NCBI GenBank assembly: GCA_013811765.1
Contig: JACCUO010000028.1
Span: 1-6,876 of the forward strand
DNA: 6,876 nucleotides
DNA from: Thermoleophilaceae bacterium
Lineage (GTDB): Bacteria > Actinomycetota > Thermoleophilia > Solirubrobacterales > Thermoleophilaceae
Direction: 5' to 3'
Below, one piece after another: positions 1-5,081 of the stretch (its first letter is position 1; the number at the start of each line of letters is the position of its first letter). The notes beneath the pieces are model-generated. The model did no database searches and was not told the origin of the DNA. It worked only from the letters and a program-made list of their open reading frames with translations. The translations under genes were made by a program, and so were the position numbers.

Positions 1-1
1 G

Positions 2-277
2 CCGCCGATCGGCCGCACCGCAAAGCAGGTGGCGGGCTTCCGGGGGCGCTCTGGTCGAAACTTCCGCGCCAAGCTGAAGATCGAGCCGCGTGGGGACGAG
101 GAGGGCAAGTGGAAGGTCGACTTCGACGAGGAGTGGGCCAAGGAGCCGCCGCCGGCCCCAGACGGCGCCCCAGCTTCCGAGGCCGGAGCGGACGGCGCCG
201 GAGGGAACGGTGCCGACGCGGACAGCGAGGCAGCGGCTGCCGCCGGAGGCAGCGGCCGCGAGCGCCGCGCGAGCTAG
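2..277 (+). CDS. C-terminal end of a probable type IA DNA topoisomerase (5' partial)
   Basis: The reading frame is open from the window edge to a TAG at 275-277, giving 91 visible residues with no true start in view. The segment GRTAKQVAGFRGRSGRNFRAKL, followed by a lysine/tryptophan stretch and VDFDEEW, resembles the C-terminal repeat of bacterial type IA topoisomerases (Toprim_Crpt-like: GRT..V.GF.S..G..F.A.L, then a short strand ending in F-D/E). These enzymes relax or decatenate DNA by single-strand passage, and the C-terminal repeats help bind DNA. The catalytic Toprim and Tyr domains would lie upstream of the window. The last 43 or so residues are low-complexity (Pro, Ala, Gly, Asp, Glu), ending in a short basic GRERRAS, and are probably disordered. 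The gene converges on the next one with only 11 bp between stop codons and no visible terminator hairpin. The family call rests on a short stretch; another protein with this repeat is possible. Confidence 0.55.
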   Translation, partial: PPIGRTAKQVAGFRGRSGRNFRAKLKIEPRGDEEGKWKVDFDEEWAKEPPPAPDGAPASEAGADGAGGNGADADSEAAAAAGGSGRERRAS

Positions 278-288
278 CGGCGCCAGGT

Positions 289-1371
289 CTACGAGGGGAG
301 ATCCACGTCGTCCAACGCGTTCAGGAGCCTCGGCGGGCCCTCGTCGCCGAGCAGGACTACGCCGCCCGGCCAGTACGGGTTCGATGGTCCCTCACCGCGG
401 ATGAACACGGACTCGTAGAGCCAACTGCCCGTGTTGGTCAGGTGCGTGCCGCCCGGTAGCGACCAGCCCTCGGTCTCGCCCAGCAGGGGACCGGCGCGGT
501 GGGTGTGGCCGAAGATCACGTGGTCTGCCTCGATGCCGAGTGATTGCACCACGGTGCCCATAGCCCGCAGACCGGCGCGGCGCAGCTCGAGCCCGGAGAT
601 GTCTGGGCGGAACGGGCCGAGGCCCAGTCGGTTGAGTGCCCAGACGCCACCGGGTATGGCCAGCCGTCCGATCGCGAGCCCCGCGAGGCTCCGGCGCCCC
701 CTGGGGTTCGATCGGTTCCAGATGGTGCGCGAGAGCTTGCCGCCGCGGGTGACCGCCTTCGCTCCCCCGGCCTGCGCGACGCTGTAGGCGAACGCGTACA
801 CGGGCGCCAGCGCCGCTTCGTAGCTGTGCGGGGTGGATGGACCCTCGTTTTGGGCGGTCGCGAACTTCGCCACCGCCGACGCGATCACGCACTCCATGCG
901 CGGGATGGTGAGGTGCAGGTCGAGGTAGTGGCCGTGGATGGCGTACACGTCGCGGCGGAGGCGGATGCCTGGATAGGCCAGCACGAGCTCGGTGCGCGGC
1001 AGGTGCCCCGCCACCGCCCGGATCAACGCGCCCTCGTCGGAGGGGAAGGTGCACTCGGGCGCGAGCGTCCCCCCGCCGGCGAGCCGTGCACGGTCAAGCG
1101 CCGGGGCCACCAGCTCGTGATCGTGGTTGCCCGGCACGAGCACCAGCTGCTTGCCGGCGGTGACCTCGCCCAGGGCGTCGAGGAAGGGGGCTGCGGCCTC
1201 GAGCACCGCGGCGGCCGGCTGCTCGCGCATCTCGAGCATGTCCCCGAGCACCACCACGCGGTCCGCGGGGGCGATCGCCTCGATCAGCCTCGCCCGGACA
1301 TCGGGCCGCCGCGCCACGTCGGCTCCCGAGGTCGTGCCGAGGTGAAGGTCGGAGATGATGGCCGTGAGCAT
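289..1371 (-). CDS. Calcineurin-like metallophosphoesterase (LpxH-like fold), 360 aa
   Basis: This is a complete gene for a cytoplasmic metal-dependent phosphoesterase. The family's metal-binding motifs appear in order: SDLHLG at residues 7-12 (Asp8, His10), LGD at 42-44 (Asp44), GNHDHE at 81-86 (Asn82, His83), HGH at 146-148 and GHTH at 288-291, followed by NTGSW at 313-317. These are the ligands for a two-metal centre (usually Mn or Fe). The spacing resembles UDP-2,3-diacylglucosamine hydrolase (LpxH) and related hydrolases, but the protein is longer than LpxH (about 240 aa) because of a large insert at about 150-280, including a hydrophobic stretch near 228-252. No signal peptide is seen. 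The ATG is chosen because it places the first motif at residue 7, as is usual for the family. No Shine-Dalgarno precedes it, only CCCCCC, so translation may be leaderless. The substrate is unknown. In a high-GC actinobacterium without lipid A, a lipid A role is unlikely. Confidence 0.9.
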   Translation of the reverse strand: MLTAIISDLHLGTTSGADVARRPDVRARLIEAIAPADRVVVLGDMLEMREQPAAAVLEAAAPFLDALGEVTAGKQLVLVPGNHDHELVAPALDRARLAGGGTLAPECTFPSDEGALIRAVAGHLPRTELVLAYPGIRLRRDVYAIHGHYLDLHLTIPRMECVIASAVAKFATAQNEGPSTPHSYEAALAPVYAFAYSVAQAGGAKAVTRGGKLSRTIWNRSNPRGRRSLAGLAIGRLAIPGGVWALNRLGLGPFRPDISGLELRRAGLRAMGTVVQSLGIEADHVIFGHTHRAGPLLGETEGWSLPGGTHLTNTGSWLYESVFIRGEGPSNPYWPGGVVLLGDEGPPRLLNALDDVDLPS

Positions 1372-1414
1372 GGGGGGATATTGGCAGGGCGCGGTGGGGG
1401 ATACTGGAGCGTGG
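1372..1414. promoter_or_regulatory. Divergent intergenic region with a 12-bp direct repeat
   Basis: These 43 bp separate the divergent phosphoesterase and Cys-cluster protein genes, so promoters for both must lie here or inside the coding regions. The region contains GGGGGATATTGG (1373-1384) and GGGGGATACTGG (1396-1407), which match at 11 of 12 positions with starts 23 bp apart, about two helical turns. On the minus strand CAATAT (1378-1383) ends 6 nt before the phosphoesterase ATG, the right distance for a -10 box of a leaderless transcript, but no good -35 is visible. Regulatory function is inferred only from position and repetition. Confidence 0.35.
1406..1409 (+). promoter_or_regulatory. 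Shine-Dalgarno site supporting the GTG start at 1415
   Basis: GGAG lies 5 nt before the GTG at 1415. The same frame can be extended upstream to ATG codons at 1355, 1358 and 1370, but the first two lie inside the divergent phosphoesterase gene and the third abuts its start codon. The extra residues (GGYWQGAVGDTGAW) also look non-coding. The site therefore favours GTG 1415, just before the conserved-looking Cys cluster. It overlaps the second copy of the direct repeat, so a bound protein there could also block ribosome loading if the transcript starts upstream. Confidence 0.6.
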
Positions 1415-2068
1415 GTGTCCCTCTTCTGTCGTCACAACCGCTTCTCCGCGGACTGCCCGATCTGCTCGAAGGGGACGGTCCTCGAAGGCGCTCGCTCGCC
1501 GGCCCGCCGGCGAGCGAGCGGAGCCACGCGGCGCCCGAAGGCGCAAGAGGCCGCCTCGCGATCGTTCAGCGGCCGGTACGTGAGCGCCGGGCCCTACGAC
1601 GACGGGGAGCGCTCCTACGAGGTGCGGCTCGAGCGGGTGCCGGGCGGTATCAGGCTCGCCGAGTGGGACGGATCGGGCCTGCGCCGCCGGGCGCCGGTGC
1701 TGGCGGCCGCGGATGTGAGCCAGCTCGTAGAGGGTGCCGCCGATGTGCTCGACGCGCCGGACGCCGTGCGGCTGGTCGGTGCGCTTGAGACCGGTGCGGG
1801 GGAGGTCGCCGAGGGAGGCGGGCCCGGCCCCGCGCCCGGCGTCAGCCCGGGAAGTAGCGGCGACTTCAAGGAGGAGCTGCGCGTGGAGCCGGTGGGGGAG
1901 GGCCTGGTGCGGATCGCCCGGTGGGTGCTACGTCCCGGTTCTGGATGGAACCTCCAGGAGGCCCCGCCGATGCTGCCCGCCGCCCGCTATGCGGAGGCGC
2001 TCGCTGACGCGACGCGCACGGGCGCTCTCACCGCAGCGTCAGACGCTGGGGACGCCGCACGACTCTGA
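1415..2068 (+). CDS. Uncharacterised protein with N-terminal Cys/His cluster and duplicated domain, 217 aa
   Basis: I do not recognise a characterised family. The start is the GTG with GGAG 5 nt upstream. Residues 5-17 read C-R-H-N-R-F-S-A-D-C-P-I-C: Cys5, His7, Cys14 and Cys17 could make a small zinc-binding knuckle. Residues about 24-60 are a basic Arg/Ala/Ser/Pro linker containing a DNA palindrome. Two similar segments follow. Segment A (about 66-110) has YEVRLE, GGIRLAEW (Trp84), then RAPVLAAADVSQLVEGA. Segment B (about 150-205) has EELRVE, GLVRIARW (Trp170), then APPMLPAARYAEALADA. Each looks like two or three strands ending in Trp, a Pro-containing loop and a helix. A Gly/Pro-rich linker (about 112-149) joins them. 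This suggests an internal duplication making a pseudo-dimer. The strand-strand-Trp-helix pattern vaguely recalls PC4-type single-stranded-DNA-binding folds, but that is speculation. There is no signal peptide or membrane segment. The gene points towards the helicase-nuclease pair, 91 bp upstream of it, so a functional link is possible but unproven. Confidence 0.75.
   Translation: MSLFCRHNRFSADCPICSKGTVLEGARSPARRRASGATRRPKAQEAASRSFSGRYVSAGPYDDGERSYEVRLERVPGGIRLAEWDGSGLRRRAPVLAAADVSQLVEGAADVLDAPDAVRLVGALETGAGEVAEGGGPGPAPGVSPGSSGDFKEELRVEPVGEGLVRIARWVLRPGSGWNLQEAPPMLPAARYAEALADATRTGALTAASDAGDAARL
1489..1520. repeat. Perfect 15-bp inverted repeat inside a coding region
   Basis: The arm at 1489-1503 (CGCTCGCTCGCCGGC) is exactly complementary to 1506-1520, with a 2-bp centre. 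It encodes residues 25-36 of the Cys-cluster protein, in the basic linker just after the putative zinc knuckle. In RNA the stem would close with a loop wider than 2 nt but remain very stable. It may be a transcript hairpin near the 5' end of the message, a binding site, or a small REP-like palindrome inserted in frame into a tolerant linker. Confidence 0.7.
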
Positions 2069-2077
2069 CGGTCGTGC
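2057..2077 (+). other. Small hairpin spanning the stop codon; rest of 91-bp gap is featureless
   Basis: GCACGAC (2057-2063) pairs with GTCGTGC (2071-2077) around a 7-nt loop that contains the TGA of the upstream gene. There is no T-run after it, so it is at best a weak or Rho-assisted terminator or an RNA-stabilising stem. The remainder of the gap to 2159 is C-rich (CGGCCCCC occurs twice) and shows no clear promoter or ribosome site. Read-through transcription into the nuclease gene is therefore possible. Confidence 0.3.
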
Positions 2078-2159
2078 CCTCCTGCAGCACCCGGCCCCCG
2101 CGCTCTCGCTCGGCCCCCATCGGCCAAGCCGTCTCGGGCACCGGCTACACCTCTGAGCC

Positions 2160-5081
2160 GTGCCCCTGACGCTCGTAACAGGCCCCGCGAACTCGGCGAA
2201 GGCGGGCGCCGTGCTCGGCCCGCTCCGGGATCGGCTGGGTGAGGACCCGCTCCTGGTCGTGCCCGCCTTCGAGGACGTCGAGCACAGCCAGCGGGAGCTG
2301 GCCGACCGCGGGGCGGTGTTCGGGGCCCGGGTGCTGCGCTCGAAGGCTCTCTTTCGCCTGATCGCCACCCGCGCGGGGTTCACGGCGCGCGTGGCTTCAG
2401 AGCTCCAGAGCAACCTGATCGTGGAGGAGGCGGTGGCGGCCGCGCGCCTGGAGGTGCTCGCCGAGTCCGCGACCCGCCCCGGCTTCGCCCGCGCGGCGAC
2501 GCGATTCGTGGCGGAGCTCGAGCGGTCGATGGTCGAGCCGGGCCGCTTCACGCAGGCCCTGCGCGCCTGGGCCGGCGACGGCCCGCGTAGGGCCTACGCG
2601 GACGAGGTGGCCGATCTCTACCGTCGCTACCGGGCGGGGCTCGAGGCGGCCGGGTTGATGGACGAGGATCTGTTCGCCTGGCGGGCGCTCGACGCTCTGA
2701 GGCGCGCCCCGGCGAGCTGGGGGGCCACGCCGCTATTCGTCTATGGCTTTGACGACTTCACGCCCGTCGAGCTCGACGCGCTCGAGGTGCTCGCACGCGC
2801 CGCCGGGGCCGATGTCACGGTCTCGCTGCCCTACGAGCCGGGTCGCGAGGCGTTCCGTGCCACCGCCCGGATCCGAGAGGAGCTTGCCGCGCTCGCCGAT
2901 CGGGTCGAGCACCTCGAGCCCAGCGACGACCACTATGCGCCGGGCTCGCGCTCCCCGCTCCACACGCTCGAGCGCGGGCTGTTTCAGCCCGGTGCCCGCG
3001 AAGGCGAGCCGGGGTCCGCGGTCAGGCTCCACACAGCCGGTGGCGAGCGGGCCGAGGCCGAGCTCTGCGGCGCCGAGGTGCTGCGGCTCTTGCGTGAGGG
3101 CACCGCTCCGGGCGAGATCGTGGTCGTGCTGCGCGATCCCGCCGCCTACGCCTCGACCGTCGAACAGGTTTTCGCCGCGTACGGGATCCCTTACTCGATC
3201 GACCGCTCGGTGCCGCTCGCCCACACCTCGCTCGGGCGGGGCCTGCTCGCACTGCTGCGCTGCGCGTGTCTTGACGGCAGCGCCTCGGACCTGCTGGCCT
3301 ACCTGCGCACGCCGGGGCTCCTGACCGAGCCGGGGCTCGCCGACCGGCTGGAGGCCGACGTGCGCCGCGGGGGCGTCACTACGTTCGCTGGTGCGAGAAG
3401 GGTCTGGGAGGAGAGCGTCCCGGCCTTCGGTCTCGAGGTGATCGACCGTCTTGCAGCTGCCCCGGGCATCCCTGAGCTCCTGGAAGCGCTCGGCCGGTGC
3501 CTGGAGCGGCTGTTTGCGGGGCCCTACAGGCGCAGCGCCCCCGTCCTCAAAGGGGCCGAGCTGGACGATGCCCGCGCGTTCCGTGCTGCGGACGAGGCCA
3601 TCCGGGAGCTGCGTGGCGTCCTGCACGCCGATCCGCGCGTGCGGCTCGACCCCCTGCGCGTGCACGACATGCTCTCGACCCTGCCGGTGCGGGCGGGGGA
3701 GACCTCGCAGCCCGACCGCGTGCAGGTGGCCGCGCCTCAGGCGATCCGGGCGCGGCGGTTTGAGGCCGTACTGGTCTGCGGCCTGCAGGAGGGTGAGTTC
3801 CCGCGCACCTCCGCACCGGAGGCGTTCCTGCCGGATGCCGATCGCCGGGCGATCGCCACCGCGAGCGGGTTGCGGTTGCCGATGCGCGAGCAGCGTCTGG
3901 AGCGCGAGCGCTACCTCTTCTACGTCTGCGCCTCGCGGGCCGAGCGGGAGCTCGTGCTGAGCTCCCGCCTCTGCGACGAGGAGGGCAATCCGCAGGCGCG
4001 ATCGTTCTTCGTGGACGACGTCCTCGCGGTCTTCCCCGAGCTGGAGGACACCGAGCGCCGGCGCTCGCTCTCGGAGGTCACGTGGGAGCCGGCGCAGGCG
4101 CCCACGGCGGCGGAGTGGGAGCGGTCAGTGGCGCTGCGGGGGCCGCGCCGGCTGCCCGTCTCGATCGCTTCCGTGAGCGCCCCGGTGGCGCGCGAGCTAC
4201 TCGAGGCACGGGACACGGTGTCGGCCGGCGCGCTCGAGAAGTACGCCGGGTGTCCCGTGCGCTGGCTGGTCGAGGATGTCCTTCGCCCGGGCCCCGTCGA
4301 GCCCGACTCGGACGCGATGGTGCGTGGTTCCCTCGCCCATCGGGTGCTCGAGCTGACCTACAGAAGGTTGCGGGAGAGCACCGGTGCGCGCGCGGTCTGC
4401 CCGGGCAACCTCGCACGGGCCGAGCAGATCATGCGCGAGGCCATGGAGGAGGAGCGCGATCGCTACCGGGTGGCCGCAACCGGCGCGCGCGTACTGGCGG
4501 CCATTCGCCGCCTCGAGCACGACCTGCTGGTCGCGCTGCGCTCAGAGGCCGAGCAGGACGGGGTCTTCGAACCCGAGCACCTGGAGCTGCGCTTCGGCGT
4601 TGAGGAGGGCGGCTACCCCGCGGTGGAGGTGGCCGACGGGGTCAGGGTGCGAGGCGTGATCGACCGGGTCGACGTCTGGGAGCGCTACGCGCTGGTGCGC
4701 GACTACAAGAGCGGCAAGGTCGACACCTACAAGGAGGCGAGCTGGGTGCGCGAGCGCAGGCTCCAGGCGCCGCTCTACATGCTCGTCGTGGAGGAGTTGC
4801 TGGGGCTGGAGGCCGCCGGCGGGCTGTACACGCCTCTGCGCGGCGCCGACCGCCGCTCGCGCGGCCTCGTGGCAGCCGAGCTGGCCGAGCACGCGGGCGC
4901 CGGTGTGCACCCCAGGGATCACCGTGAATCGGAGCCCTTCGCGGCCGGCATGGAGCGCGCTCGGAACACGATCGCCGGCGCGGCCGCGGGAATGCGCGCC
5001 GGAAGGCTGGCCTCGTGCCCGGACTCGTGTGCATACGCGGGCGGCTGCGCGCACCCGTCGATCTGCAGGGCCGAGGAATGA
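2160..5081 (+). CDS. addB: AddB-like helicase-nuclease subunit with PD-(D/E)XK nuclease domain, 973 aa
   Basis: This is the likely AddB subunit of an AddAB-type enzyme that resects double-strand DNA ends for recombination. The N-terminal part is a UvrD/RecB-like motor with a degenerate Walker A, GPANSAKA at residues 8-15 (Lys14 kept; the usual Gly before Lys and Ser/Thr after it are both Ala). GFDDF at 196-200 sits where a Walker B-like strand is expected. Superfamily-like motifs follow: VLVCGLQEGEFP (537-548) and RLERERYLFYVCASRA (579-594). The C-terminal nuclease is complete: GSLAH with His727, GVIDRVD with Asp835, DYKSGK with Asp848 and Lys850, and Q869-x3-Y873. Cys698 (in CPVRW) plus Cys953, 957, 963 and 969 probably bind an Fe-S cluster, as in AddB. 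At 973 aa it is somewhat shorter than B. subtilis AddB (about 1166). The GTG start is fixed by an in-frame TGA at 2154-2156 and by the need to include the GPANSAKA motif; no good ribosome site is seen. It overlaps the next gene by ATGA. An AdnAB-like assignment is less likely but not excluded. Confidence 0.88.
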   Translation: MPLTLVTGPANSAKAGAVLGPLRDRLGEDPLLVVPAFEDVEHSQRELADRGAVFGARVLRSKALFRLIATRAGFTARVASELQSNLIVEEAVAAARLEVLAESATRPGFARAATRFVAELERSMVEPGRFTQALRAWAGDGPRRAYADEVADLYRRYRAGLEAAGLMDEDLFAWRALDALRRAPASWGATPLFVYGFDDFTPVELDALEVLARAAGADVTVSLPYEPGREAFRATARIREELAALADRVEHLEPSDDHYAPGSRSPLHTLERGLFQPGAREGEPGSAVRLHTAGGERAEAELCGAEVLRLLREGTAPGEIVVVLRDPAAYASTVEQVFAAYGIPYSIDRSVPLAHTSLGRGLLALLRCACLDGSASDLLAYLRTPGLLTEPGLADRLEADVRRGGVTTFAGARRVWEESVPAFGLEVIDRLAAAPGIPELLEALGRCLERLFAGPYRRSAPVLKGAELDDARAFRAADEAIRELRGVLHADPRVRLDPLRVHDMLSTLPVRAGETSQPDRVQVAAPQAIRARRFEAVLVCGLQEGEFPRTSAPEAFLPDADRRAIATASGLRLPMREQRLERERYLFYVCASRAERELVLSSRLCDEEGNPQARSFFVDDVLAVFPELEDTERRRSLSEVTWEPAQAPTAAEWERSVALRGPRRLPVSIASVSAPVARELLEARDTVSAGALEKYAGCPVRWLVEDVLRPGPVEPDSDAMVRGSLAHRVLELTYRRLRESTGARAVCPGNLARAEQIMREAMEEERDRYRVAATGARVLAAIRRLEHDLLVALRSEAEQDGVFEPEHLELRFGVEEGGYPAVEVADGVRVRGVIDRVDVWERYALVRDYKSGKVDTYKEASWVRERRLQAPLYMLVVEELLGLEAAGGLYTPLRGADRRSRGLVAAELAEHAGAGVHPRDHRESEPFAAGMERARNTIAGAAAGMRAGRLASCPDSCAYAGGCAHPSICRAEE

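Noticed and set aside
1355..1414. Upstream ATG extension of the Cys-cluster protein
   Set aside because: These codons overlap or abut the start of the divergent phosphoesterase gene, and the GTG at 1415 has a well-placed GGAG, so the extension is unlikely to be translated.
544..1788. Long + strand open frame of 414 codons opposite the phosphoesterase gene
   Set aside because: It is antisense to a gene with clear catalytic motifs, its composition is Arg/Gly/Ala-rich with no recognisable domain, and it runs across the divergent gap into the next gene. It is a typical GC-rich shadow frame.
2057..2077. Intrinsic terminator at the end of the Cys-cluster gene
   Set aside because: The stem is only 7 bp and no T-run follows, so I list it as a hairpin rather than as a terminator.
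2733..3665. 310-codon minus-strand frame inside the AddB-like gene
   Set aside because: It lies fully antisense to a well-supported coding sequence, shows no motif, and results from the lack of stops in GC-rich codon-complement frames.
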